A DNA stretch of 64,000 nt from Rhytidiadelphus loreus. Taxonomy: Eukaryota > Streptophyta > Bryopsida > Hypnales > Hylocomiaceae. Where the stretch lies: contig OX344765.1 of NCBI GenBank assembly GCA_947034895.1, positions 15,753,001 to 15,817,000 on the forward strand, in the 5' to 3' direction. The notes beneath the pieces were generated by a model, which was not told where the DNA came from, ran no database searches, and was given only the letters and a program-made list of their open reading frames with translations. The position numbers and the translations under genes were made by a program. The first letter of the stretch is position 1, and each line of letters opens with the position of its first letter. Of this stretch, positions 9,701 to 21,279 are shown in pieces.

Positions 9701-11519
9701 GATTAGTGCTCAAGTGTAACTACTTAAATGTAAGTTCTTGCGTTCTGTGGAAGATCAAGAGTCACCCCGCTCATTCCGAAACTACCAGTATCAATACTAT
9801 TCTCTATCTACACATCCCAATAGCAATGTTAGCATTTTCACAAGCATCATGTGAAGCTTGTGAAGATGTCCTTCAAACATTAAGATGTCAAATACATTCC
9901 CATATACCTCTAATGAATGACATTCAATTTCTAATTACCCTTTTATAATTAATGATAAAATATTAACCACAAAGATTGTAAAAAAAACTAAAATCGGAAT
10001 GCATCCTTGCAAGAGAAGTTACTAAAACATTCTAGGCATTGACCTACTTCCCACTATCCTACCCAAGCAATGCATACAACGTCACATGGTCACGCTCCCT
10101 TCAATGCAAATATTCACAATGAAGACAACACAATTTAACGAGTAGAAATCAAGGGTCCATGGCATTTATCATTGTGGATGCTGAAAGAACCTATAGCTAC
10201 AACTACACCAATGAGCAAGGAAGAGCACAACTTAAACACATACAAGTCATGGAAGAAGATGAAAATGGAATTTGCTATTTCTAGCACATTTACCTCTACA
10301 ATTTTAGGTATTTTCTTTTGTCTCCTACATGGCATAGGCACATGAGTCTCCAATTATTTTTATGTGATGGATGACTACAAAGAACACATGTTGATTTTGT
10401 TGCATTTTCATATTACTCATGCTTAGTTTTTTGGAGTATTTTAAAATTAGAAAAAGAAATTTAAAAATATGGCTAGTATATACCTTTAAAAATATTGTAT
10501 CGTAGGAAGATAAAGCAAAGAAAACTTCCCTAAATAGGAAAACTAAAAAATGCAAAATCTCAAGAAAATAGATACTTTGATGTTTTATGGGATGTTTTAA
10601 TTTGTAAAAAATAGAAAAAAGAATTTAAAATTTAAAAAAAAAAACTATTCATTTATAACAATTCTATTGAGATGGTCATTTGTTAAAAGAACCATCAAAA
10701 TGATATTTACATGTTTCAAAATACAAACAAAAAAGAAGTTCTTTTTGTAGACTTCTATATAATATACAATTAAATATTTTTAGAATTACTTTAAATAGTA
10801 GCTACAAGTCTATTAGAAGACCATCCCTTCAAAATGTCAACTCCAAATTTATTTATTTTGATACTAAATATTACTAAAAAATCCCAAAGTAACAAGTGTG
10901 ATAAAAATTGGGGGCCATTTTTTAATAGTAAAATATTTTTGAAAAATGTAAAAAATTTAAACAAGGTGTATAATAAATTTTGAATACCTTACCTATAAAT
11001 CTTTGAGTCATTCAAAGCCAAAACGCAAAAGTTATGGCCAAAAAACAAATCAACATGCAAGGTGTGATAGAAAATAATATGAGTGTTGCTTGCAATCACT
11101 TTAATCTGATTTTCAAGTACCATGCTATACAAAACAATATTGTAGGGTTTAGGGGAATTTTGAACTTTTGCACTATTAATTTCAAATGTTATAAGTTCTT
11201 TTCTATAAATTAGAATTAGCAAATACTAATAAGTAGTTTACAAACACTCGAATTCTTTTTGCTATTGATTTAGTGAGAAGGCATTGCCCATCATACTTAA
11301 ATGTGATAGTACAAGTTGTACCTCTACAATCAATTTGGCTTATCTTACAAAACATGATTTTAGTGTAAGTTGATAATAATTGATTTTAGTCCAATACAAA
11401 TAAATCCATTAAGTATATTTTGATTACAATGATAGATTTGGCAAATCTAGTCGAGTAAGTTCAAAAAATCATCAATAATAGTCAATTTGGCTACTCTAAG
11501 AATACAAGTTTTCAATGTA
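9700..11519. other. AT-rich intergenic stretch, no gene seen
   Basis: Only short chance frames occur (for example 9685-9948, 10135-10353 and 10989-11222). None shows a domain, codon bias or plausible splice partners. Homopolymer A and T runs are frequent. The right part grades into the satellite-like repeat. Confidence 0.5.
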
Positions 11520-12395
11520 ATAAAACCAAAGCTAATAAAAGTTGATAACAATCAATAATCTGAGTATAAAGTTGATAATGTAAAGACAATAATCTAAAGT
11601 CAATAATTTAAGAGATAATTGATAATAATCTATTCAATTTGCGAGATAATTGACAATAATCTAAAGTTGAATCTATGAGATAATTAACAATAATCTAAAG
11701 TCAATAATTTGCAAAGATAATCTATAAAGATAATTGACGATAATCTAAAGCCAATGATCTAAATCTAAAGTTGGTAAAACTAAAGTCAATAATCCAAATC
11801 TAAAGTTGATAAAACTAAAGTCAATAATCCAAATCCGAAGTTGATAATTTGAGAGACAATTGATGATAATCTAAAGTTTATAATCTATGAAATAATTGAC
11901 GATAATCTAAAGTTGATAAAACTAAAGTCAATAAAACTAAAGTCTATAATCTAAATCTAAAGTTGATAAAACTAAAGTCTATAATCTAAATCTAAAGTTG
12001 ATAAAACTAAAGTCAATAATCTAAATCTAAAGTTGATAAAACTAAAGTCAATAATTTAAATCTAAAGTTGATAAAACTAAAGTCAATAAAACTAAAGTCT
12101 ATAATCTAAATCTAAAGTTGATAATCTAAAGGCAATAATCTAAATCTAAAATTGACAATCTAAAGTCAATAAAACTAAAGTTGATAATCTAAATCTAAAG
12201 TTGATAATCTAAATCTAAAGTTGATAATCTAAATCTAAAATTGATAATCTAAATCTAAAGTTGATAATCTAAATCTAAAGTTGACAATCTAAAGTCAATA
12301 ATCTAAATTAAAAGTTGATAATATAAAACTTAAGCTTTAGTCAATAAGACAAAGCTAAAGTCTAGCACAATCCATAAACTAAAACTAAAGTTAAC
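11520..12395. repeat. Degenerate short-unit satellite (CTAAATCTAAAGTTGATAAT-type)
   Basis: Dozens of head-to-tail copies of phrases such as ctaaatctaaagttgataat (20 bases) and ctaaagtcaataat, some with an inserted aaaacta, fill nearly 0.9 kb. The most regular block is about 11940-12300, and divergence increases at both edges. There is no coding potential. This is an AT-rich minisatellite with higher-order mixing of two half-units, 'aagttgataa' and 'aagtcaataa'. Confidence 0.9.
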
Positions 12396-13132
12396 AATAG
12401 ACGGTATCCATATGAGCTACTAAAAGACGGTATTAATGAAAGAGAATGACAATACTACAACATTTTGGAATTAGAAAAAAAAATATATATATTTATATAT
12501 GTTTCACGACATTATCAACCAAATATAAAGCATATGTTTAAATTTGGTAATTCTATCAATAAGTTTTTTCAAATCAATTTGTGGAGCTAAAATGTATCAC
12601 TATTGGAAAAGAAGACCATTCAACAAATGTACATTCAATACACATTTCTAAAAATTCAAAGATTCAACTATATATTGATGCAAACGATAAGAAAGCATCT
12701 ATTATAATATGGCTTAATCATGGTGATATTAACCCTTGAATAGCCTAAAGACCCTCTTGAGTAGAATAAAGGCAAATTTAGATATAATTGTAGACCTAAT
12801 TTTGCATTGATGTTTAATTTTCTTTAATTAAAAAATATATATGTTATTATTGTTATTCTTACCTCAATTTTTTAGTTATATTCTTTAATTCTACAAATTA
12901 TCATCCTAATCTATATATTTGATTAGTAAAATTTGCACAATGGCTACATAAATAAAAGGAAAAAGAAACTAAGAAACAAAGGCAACAAGTAAAAAATGTT
13001 CTATATTTAACATCAAAGAATGTGATTGAATTAACATTTGATAAAAGCCCAGTACAAATTGTTGCAAATAAGTAGGATTTCTTCATCTTCCAATTAGTTT
13101 CGTGCTTTCATTGTCTTTATTTGTTTGTGGCG

Positions 13133-13575
13133 ATGGCGAGACGTCTGGTGGCAATACATTTCAAACTTGTTTTTCGGGGCAATCGGGGGATAAGCATTAT
13201 TCAGGAGATTCCGAATTTTGTTATTGTCAAGGTTCGGCTGGGAGCTCCGTCTATATTCTTGTTTTTGTTTATTCCCTTTTATTTATGTTTTTTCTCCCCT
13301 CTAATACATATTTTTTTCTTGTTTAGAAGTACTACGGAGACGCGTTTAAAGTCCTCGAGGTTGTGGGAGCGATGACTTTGGCGGCGGTCGGATTGAATAA
13401 GCACTTTAGAGATGAGGCTATCTCCACGCTCGAGGAAGTGTTCAAGACAAAGTTAGATGCCATTAACACGAAAATATCGTTTTGTTTTCAATCAGTGACT
13501 TTGATTTTAGGAAATATTCTGCCGAGAATTATTTATAGCAATGAGGTTGACCTAAGAGTTAAGAGTTGGATGTAG
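13133..13575 (+). CDS. Small two-exon gene of unknown function (hypothetical)
   Basis: Exon 1 (13133-13231) starts ATGGCGAGACG and reads MARRLVAIHFKLVFRGNRGI and on to FVIVK. A T-rich intron (13232-13326) ends TTGTTTAG. Exon 2 (13327-13575) reads KYYGDAFKVLEVVGAM, TLAAVGLNKHFRDEAI, STLEEVFKTKLDAI and continues to a TAG. The join is in phase. Both exons are clearly more GC-rich than the surroundings and have codon-like third positions, which is the main reason to believe them. The product would be about 115 residues, basic at the N-terminus and helical later. The last 35 codons return to AT-rich composition, so a downstream splice or truncation may be missed. I do not recognise the family, and it could be a gene fragment. 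Confidence 0.35.
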
Positions 13576-14430
13576 AAGTAAAGGTCATGTCAATGTATGA
13601 TTTGAAAAAATATGTGATTTGCCTTGTTCAAATACTTTAAAGTAAGTGTCTTTATTCTTAAAACATATTTGATGACAAACCTTCTAATGATAATAAAAAT
13701 AGAAGTAACTAATAAACAACAATATTTCATAAATGGATATCATAAAATTTGTTCAAGTTGCATAGATAATTTACATATGCAAGAATCTACTTATAGTAAA
13801 TGTAGTAAATGTGAAGAAGTGAATATGTATGATTTTTCTTATCGTACATTGACATATGGTTATGAACATGTGGTTATGCACATCTTTTAAGATTCATGAT
13901 TTGAAAGAATTTTATGATATTTACAAAAGGTTTCAATCTCGTGTAGTGCAAAAATACAAGAAAAAAAATTTAAAGAAAGAAATGACATCAACACCATTCA
14001 TGGTACTTCATTGCAAATTCAAATCTAAAGAATTTGTACAATCAAATGTATTAAGACAATTTGGCATTAAAAAAGATATGTGTGTCGTAATATCTTTTTC
14101 TAATGTTCCAAATCAATATAAAAAGGAAAGAGACAATAAGAGAAAACGGATAGATTACAAAGTAGCCAACCATTACCTTTTGGAAAAATGGTACATCATC
14201 AACAACATGAAAAAATTATTATTCATCTGATTTGATAAAAACTCAATTTGGGCATTTGTTGATATTAAATGGAAGTTATATTATAAAAGACAATATATTG
14301 CATCAATTTCTTATGGATCAATTTCTTTGGTTCAATTATTATGAGTCATACACATCAACCTATAGTAGAAACAATGGCAATGAAAAATCTCATATCTATT
14401 GGAAACAAGTCCTTCGTCTCTAGTGAAAGC
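13576..14430 (+). other. Unrecognised overlapping AT-rich ORFs, possibly remnants of one coding region
   Basis: Frames 13624-13890, 13856-14230 and 14232-14423 follow one another. The first contains HKICSSCIDNLH and YSKCSKC, a Cys/His spacing loosely like part of a zinc-binding finger. The second is Lys-rich and reads like protein (MTSTPFMVLHCKFKSKEF). Shifts and stops separate them. They may be a decayed gene or mobile-element ORF. Family unknown. Confidence 0.25.
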
Positions 14431-14943
14431 AGTCAACCAACTATTTAGATATTAATATATTTGTCTTGCTAAAGACTTATAGAGTCCTTTCCAATAGTAC
14501 TATAGAGGGTGACTCTTAAGGGGGTTTGTATATCATGTATAACCAAGGAGTATTATTTATGGTGTATTTTGATAAAGGGGATTAATTAAATAGACCATAT
14601 CATTACCTAATTTTCTAATTTGTCATAATTTTAAGTTCCATACACTTACTTTGAATTTAGAAGATATGCCAATTTTTCATACCTTTACTTCATTGTAATT
14701 AAAGGATCTTGAATTGGAGACATCGTATATAAACTTCGAATGGCTTTAAAAAAATAACTATCACAATTTGTCATGAAACAAAGTTAAAATTTTCACAATG
14801 ATTGACAATTCATAGTGTTACATAATAAAAATACAAGGTTCATATTTCAACGCAATTGAAAATTGAAAATTTAGTTCAAACATGATGTTTGATTATTTTG
14901 CAATGGATCTAGTCTTGTAGAATATGTAGCAACTTAATTGTTG

Positions 14944-15198
14944 CACTCTTCCTTTACACAAATTGTAATCTTTTCATTTACATCTACTCATGTCCCCTAG
15001 TACTTCAACTACCTCTATGCTTAATTAACCTAGGATCTAGGTAAAATGAGGAAGGAAGAGTACTATCTACTCATGTCCCCTAGTACTTCAACTACCTCTA
15101 TGCTTAATTAACCTAGGATCTAGGTAAAATGAGGAAGGAAGAGTACTAGAAGACCTAAGTAGATATAAATGAAAAGATCCCACAATTTGTAAATGCAC
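14944..15198. mobile_element. Foldback MITE containing an 83-bp tandem duplication
   Basis: The left arm (14944-14985, ...ACAAATTGTAATCTTTTCAT...) is the near reverse complement of the right arm (15159-15198, ...ATGAAAAGATCCCACAATTTGT). Between them two 83-base copies (14983-15065 and 15066-15148), essentially identical, start TCTACTCATGTCCCCTAGTA and end with GAGGAAGGAAGAGTACTA. The near-perfect identity of the two copies suggests a recent duplication inside an older hairpin element. No target duplication was resolved. Confidence 0.65.
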
Positions 15199-17419
15199 AA
15201 TCTACTTATTAAGTCACTACATATTTAATGGTATGTAGAAGGACTTGGAGATAGTATATAAGCTACCTCAATGAGAGAAGGACATACACTTGATGGATGA
15301 AAAAGAAATTAGTAGTCATATGGTTATAAGTGGGTGGGTGCTTCAATTTTTTTATTTAAGACAATGAAGTTGTAGAATTAGTACAATACTTGGCGGGAAT
15401 ACAAACTCTAATCATAACCCTAGCCTAGGATACTTTTACTTCATGGTACATTAGATCTAAAAAAATCAAATTGGCTAAATTATTTATGTCTATATATTTA
15501 TTATGATCATGATTCACCTATTTTCTCTACAATATATTATTTCAAATATTTTTCAAAAATTAGGATGTCGAACCAAAAAGTGACACTTTAGATGGGATTG
15601 CCAATTTTATTATAGTATAGTGGCAAAGGCTCATTCATAGGGAATTTTGTAATGGAATAGGAAAGATAATGAATATAGAATATAAATTACAAAGCCAAAC
15701 TATGGCTAATTGTTGCATTCATAAGGACTAAAGCCAATCATTGGCTAATTCAACTTATATAAAAACATAGACAAGTATTACAAATAAATTTTGTATTTCA
15801 AAGAGAGCGCAAAAAAACAAAAATTACAATGGAGACAAGTAATCCAGGAAGTAATCACGGGAGTAATCACTACAACCTTTTAGGAAAATGAAAGACAAAT
15901 TGACTTATATTCATTGTGCAAGATGACTCTACATATCCTAATATCTAGATAGTTATTGTGTCTATTTGATACTCTTTATGTCTAAAGCATATTTGTCCAT
16001 TAATCTTTTTTCTATTATTTTTTTAATTTTGGCTATCAATCTTTTTTACATTGAAACAAAAGTTAAATAAACTTGACCTTTCAAAATCACATTGAGACAA
16101 CTTTATAGTTATTTACATTGAAAGACAAATTGTTAAAATTTTCTATAAAAGTAAGACTATATAAGAGCATTGAATAAAATGTACCATATCTTTGGCCACA
16201 TGTAACATGCTAAATTTTTTATTTGTCTGGTACTTTCTTTTTTGTCTATTTTCATTTTAAACGATGTTATATATTTATTTCAAATAAAAAATGTCCATTG
16301 GTGTTCCAAAAGTGCCTTTTAGGCTTCCAAAAGAAGAAGATGTTGTCTAGATCGACGTATAGTTTTTCTAAGTCAACCTCTTGTGAATAGTACCAATCAA
16401 TATTAAAAGTGCCTTCACCACGGTCCCAAGCTTCTATACGCCCCTTGTCTTTCATGCACCAATAATTTTACCCAATCAACTCCCAAGCCCATGCTCTAAC
16501 TCAAAGTACCACCCATGGACAAAAATAGGGGAACTATTATGTCCTTAAAAAATGAAGTAAAAATTTAAATAAAAACTAGGGTATCCAATATTAGCTCTCT
16601 AAAGAGCACTTCTTGAGTCCTGTATAGATCTCAGTGATTTTTTAAATTATAGAATGTCATGGTAATTTAGTTTGCATCATGATGTTCTAAACTATTAGAA
16701 ATTTAAAAAATATATTATTTTATATTAAAAGACTCTATATTTTTGTAATATTATTCTTAAAAAAACATTCTTGTATGAGTGTTGATGCTTTAAAAAATTA
16801 ATCAATTCTTGAGATTTTTTTAGTTTGATTTGTACAAAGATTTCATCAATTATAATGTGTTACAAAAATTCATTAATAAAATTGATATTTCTTTCTAAAT
16901 TGAAGACTAGAATACTTAATATTCAATTTCAAATTTAAATTTAATATTTAAATATTCAGAATTAGAAGATAGAAAATGAAAAATATTAAGTGATTTGGAA
17001 CTTAACTCATGGAGTTATTAATGCAAAACTTCGTTGATTTTTAAAACCTTTAGTTTTTTTATATAAGTTAAAGACTAAGCTTCTTTGGTGTCATTATTTT
17101 AGGATATAAATTGGATATATAATTATATAATAGATTTTTTAATTATTTAATTATACTTGAGTATAAGCAAGGTAAATCAATTTTAGATGTACACTCATTT
17201 ATGAGCTCTTTTTATATTTTATCATTGAGTTTATTATAATATAAACGTCAAAACTTCGTTGAATACCATGTGCTATTGTCGGATTGTGATAATATTGTTG
17301 TTGAAAGTTATTCATGAAGCTGTGTGCTCTCATTGTCTTCTAGATTATACTGCATGCTTGTCCTTACTTGGTTTGTGCCGTGGCCAGTATCCTGCAAACA
17401 ACTAGTAATGAAACTAGTT
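15199..17419. other. AT-rich intergenic stretch, no gene seen
   Basis: There are no domains, splice-supported frames or clear element ends. A short minus-strand frame at 16267-16455 is open but isolated and has no recognisable motif. Composition is low-complexity AT throughout. Confidence 0.45.
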
Positions 17420-18594
17420 CACTAGAAGAAACTCATGTTTTTAATGGTGTTTTTAAAGACGTGAAAGTATGTTTTTTTCAATTAAAGGTATGTCAACTCT
17501 AATGTCACCTAAAATCCGTTGTAGGCGGCATTTCCACAAACGGCTGAAATCTACTATAATGTGCCCTAATGTCTGCATGTTTCATGAAAACAATTGTTGA
17601 TACCTCGTGTTTTCACTCTCCAAATGCTTGCCACGTAGATGCCACATGGCAGCCACATCATCTTTTTTTTGTTTGGGCAATGTCTTTTTTTATTAATAAA
17701 AAAATCATCATCATAATACAACACGTGATGTGCCTCACTGAAAAATACAAATGGCATTAATTGTATGAAATAATTATTTAAAATAATAATAATAAATTTT
17801 AAATTCCAAAAAAATGAAAAAGAAAAATTGTCAAATTCACCAAGAATTTACTATCTACTCAAAATAATTTTTAATGGCAAAGTTAAGTAATTATTTCATT
17901 GGCATTTAGTGAGAATGAAGGGTGGAGAGGTCCCTTTTATACTAAAATTCATCACCCATTCATGACAAAGGATATGGGATAATTCACAAATGAGAACTTG
18001 ACTACATTATATGTGGATGTTGTTTTAAACATGAGGACATTTTTTTTGACATCTGCATGTTATGTCCGACATCTAGAGGTTGTTTTAAACATGTGGATGT
18101 TTATTTAGACATTCAATTTTGAAAAAAAAAATTGCTTTACATATCCCATATGGTTTGTCTTACTTCCTACCACCTCACTTGTATAAAGAGATTTTTTTTT
18201 CATCCATAGTATACATCCATCAATTTTTATTTTTTTTCAAAGCATGCTACATGACTACTCTTTCCCAATTTTTTTCACATCCGGTCAGCATTTTATATTA
18301 GCTTACAATAACTTACAAAAATTTACCCAAGTAAATCCCAAAATCCTAGTCGATGTGGTACTTCCATGTTTTTTGGGACGTTCTAGTAAACGTCACCATG
18401 TTTTATTTGATGTTCAAAAAAACATACACGTCCCTTGTGTCATCCACCTGTTTTTGCTCTAACGTCCCCATGTCTTTTCCGACATTAGCAAAAATCCGCC
18501 TCCCATAGGCTTAGAATTTGTGACACATTGATGTCAATGAAAACATGACGCATTTCTTTATAACACCACAGAAAACACAAGTTTCTTATAGTGG
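17420..18594. mobile_element. Non-autonomous CACTA (EnSpm/CMC) transposon with 3-bp TSD
   Basis: The left end reads CACTAGAAGAAACTCATGTT (from 17420). The right end reads AACACAAGTTTCTTATAGTG (to 18594), whose complement starts CACTATAAGAAACTTGTGTT. The termini are therefore imperfect inverted repeats beginning CACTA, diagnostic of this superfamily. They are flanked by a perfect GTT duplication (17417-17419 and 18595-18597), the expected 3-bp length. The 1175-bp interior has only short frames and many subterminal words of the type GACATnnnCATGT and AACGTCnCCATG, typical of CACTA subterminal arrays. There is no transposase, so it would depend on a partner element. Confidence 0.85.
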
Positions 18595-19099
18595 TTGGTA
18601 GTTGGTCACAATTAGTAGGAAGGTGACCAAAACCTTCGACCTTGGCAAATTTGGACTAAGTTCCCTACCACAATTTTCATTGGATGGCAACAAATTTTTT
18701 ATACAATACAATTACACTATGGCCTTGACATCCATCAATTTTCACATGCTTCCGTGAATCACTCCGCCTACAAGAAATTGTCATGTGATTGTCAAAGGTA
18801 GTTGATGCACGGAAATTTCTGAAGCCAACCTAAATCAAACCAAAAATCTGTCAAATCGGACCGGTGAAAATCTAATCGAGAAACACATCTACGTTTCCCT
18901 CAAAGTTGTCATTCAATCCATGCAATTACTTTCTAGCAATTCACTCTCCAATTCCACCTACTCACCGATTTTCATGAACCTACCTTTGAGGCGCGGGCAG
19001 ATTTTGGCCAAGCATGCGCGGTTTAGGGATAATGCAATAATGAAGTTGTTGCAGACTAAGATTGGAGATTAGCAATTGCAAATGAGGACACAAACATAC

Positions 19100-20530
19100 T
19101 TCCATATGAAATGTTGTCAACAAAACCTCAACCTTGTTGAGGTGTTGAAATAGTATGTTGGAGCCAAGACTTTGTGAAACAAAGATGGGTGACATTAGAA
19201 GAGATTTCAGGATTTTAAGGGCCGTTCCCAGCGCTGTTCCCCCGGCAGTAAAAGAACGCCGCTGTTAGATTTATTTATTTCTTTTTTAAAATTAAAAAAA
19301 AAAAAATTTAAGTCCTTAAACTGAGAAACAAAGTTAATTTTTTTTTTTTTTTTTTTTTCTTTCGAAAAATCTGACCTGGCCGTCTCTCGGCCAGGTCAGC
19401 ACAGGCCGGGAACAGCGGATATTGGCGGTTCTCGGGAGGGGGGTTGAGTTGGGAACTCGCAGCCCTCCCCGAGAGCCAAATCACATGTAATGCATATGTA
19501 TACCACATCAAAACAACAAAAAGTTCATAGACATTGGTATTGTGTTTTCCCATCAAACAGAACGCCTCTTCATGTTTTTCTCGACATTGCATTAGTCTGT
19601 CTTGTCTTGTTCACCTCGGATTGCCTCAATTCTATAAATTGATTGGAGCACAAATCCATTCTTGGCCTTTATGTCATCAAGGTTCTCCAAATGACCTCAA
19701 GATGTCATGAGGCGTGATGTGATCTCAAAGTCTATCATAATAGAATATTCTAAAAATTTGGATGGAATATCTCAAAATTCTTTTGGTGTCAACAAGACCT
19801 AAGTGGGATAGTTGTTGAGGTGTTCAAATGGTCCATTGATTGGAGCTAAGACTTCATCAGACAAAGATGGATGACACATGTATACCACATTAAAACAATA
19901 CATAGGATGTTCACGTCCTTCCTAAACGCTAACCTATACTTTTGTTCATAGATTTTGGTCTAACTTGTGCTTTATAAAATTCTATTTAAAGATTGATAGT
20001 CGCTCCTAACTCCAAGTATCTAAGCATATTTAGTGGACCTTGCAAAGAAGATGAAGCTTCTACAAACACACACAAAGGGAAATGTGGATTTGTTGAGAAT
20101 GGAGATGAAGGCAATGGTGAAGATGGAGATGGAGATTAAGGCAACAATGAAGTTGATGTAGACTAAGATTGGAGATTTGCAATTGCAAATGAGGACACAA
20201 ACATGCTTCCATATGGAATGGTGTTAGTGAGACCTTAGTGTGGTGATTGTTGAGGTGTTGAAATGCTCTATTGGAGCCAAGACTTTGTCAAACAGAGATG
20301 GGTGACACATGTATACCACATCAAAACAAATGAAAGTTCATGTCCTTCCCAAACCCTAACTTGCACTTTTGTTCATAGACATTGGTGTTGTGCCTTAGCA
20401 AATTTTGCTTAATGATCATTTTTGCTCATATTGCTTTTTGTGATGCATGTGTTGTACTATAAGAAACATGAGTTTCTTAAAATGTCAAGAAAAACGTGAA
20501 GAGGCGCTTCGTTTGATGGGAAAGTTGCTA
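19100..20530. repeat. Three diverged direct copies of a local repeat plus an inverted piece
   Basis: The phrase family GAGGTGTTGAAAT...GCCAAGACTTTGT...AGATGGGTGACA, followed in two copies by CATGTATACCACATC, occurs near 19137, 19818 and 20251. A further shared phrase, 'aaccctaacttgcacttttgttcatagacattggtgttg', is seen in full near 20350 and in part in the other copies. The segment 19548-19592 recurs inverted at 20489-20526 (AAAAACGTGAAGAGGCG). The first copy is split by a MITE. Nothing coding is seen. Confidence 0.6.
19193..19492. mobile_element. MITE, CATTAGAAGAGATTT family, copy 1
   Basis: It starts CATTAGAAGAGATTTCAGG and ends AAATCACATGTAATG, imperfect terminal inverted repeats. The inside has GGCCGTTCCCAGCGCTGTTC, an A/T tract, a GGCCAGGTCAG stem, then CCGGGAACAGCGG and GGGAACTCGCAG. 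It interrupts a local repeat whose uninterrupted counterpart is at 20295-20320 (GATGGGTGACACATGTATAC), which confirms it as an insertion. It is 300 bp and the most GC-rich copy of the family, so possibly the youngest. Confidence 0.7.
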
Positions 20531-21250
20531 GTCATGATGTCTCCTAAAATTGTTATAATTGACAAGCCAAAAATGTGCTAAAATCATGTGAAACGTGATC
20601 CATTTGTACTTGTTTTTTTTGACATCGTAGAAGACGTAATCTTCTAAACTCCCCACAACATCGCATGTAGACGCCACATAAGTAGGTAACACAGATGGTT
20701 ATATGATATATGAAACAAATAAGAAATAAATATTATTTAAACATTTGTTCTTTGATTGAATGCTTGAAAAGTTTACCAACTGACATAGATGGGATTGAGC
20801 TCACAATTAATGTAAAAAATATGTACCCAAAAAGAAATAAAAGACCTTGCATTAGTGGACAGTGGAGATTTGTACAATCCAACGGAGGAGATCAATGCGG
20901 CATCAATTTGGCCCTAGATGGAAAATCAGGCCATCCAAAATCTCGTCTCAATTACTTTCTTGGGGCCAAATGGTTTGGCGCCAAAACTATAATACCTAAG
21001 GTGACACATAGGATGAGTGGTGGTATAAATCCAGCCCTAGTATAAAGCCTTTGGGCCGGATTTGGAAAAATTGAGCATTGGTTTAAACTTAGAAAAGTTA
21101 CGGCCGGCCTTCAATCTAGCCCCAAGTATAAACCGGCCCTATTAGTCTCACCAAATCAAGCTAATTGATCCAAAACTGACCCTCTTCATCCAACACGTCT
21201 CCAGCTTGGTCCTCACTCACTTTGGTACAAATACAAGTTCTAAGTTGTAC
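20530..21250. other. Intergenic; possible old transposon remnants
   Basis: ACTATAAGAAACATGAGTTT near 20457 resembles a CACTA terminus and may be a lone end. 20860-21140 contains CATTAGTGGACAGTGGAGA followed by repeated GGCC/GGGCC-rich phrases (TTGGCCCTAGATGG, GGGCCGGATTTGG). A 111-codon frame (20710-21045) crosses this but shows no domain and is probably not a gene. Confidence 0.3.
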
Positions 21251-21279
21251 AATCAAGCTCTAACTACAATTCAACGCAA

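Noticed and set aside
11520..12395. Degenerate telomere-like (CTAAA) array
   Set aside because: The repeated words are CTAAATCTAAAGTTGATAAT-type, and no perfect TTTAGGG or CCCTAAA series is present.
11520..12395. CRISPR-like array
   Set aside because: The units are degenerate and adjoining, with no unique spacers, and the genome is eukaryotic.
12730..12770. TTAACCCTTGAATAGCC as another TTAA-element end
   Set aside because: No inverted partner end with TTAA was found within 1.5 kb.
20710..21045. 111-codon frame that could be a gene
   Set aside because: It crosses GGCC-rich transposon-like sequence, has no domain, no composition change at its ends and no splice partners.
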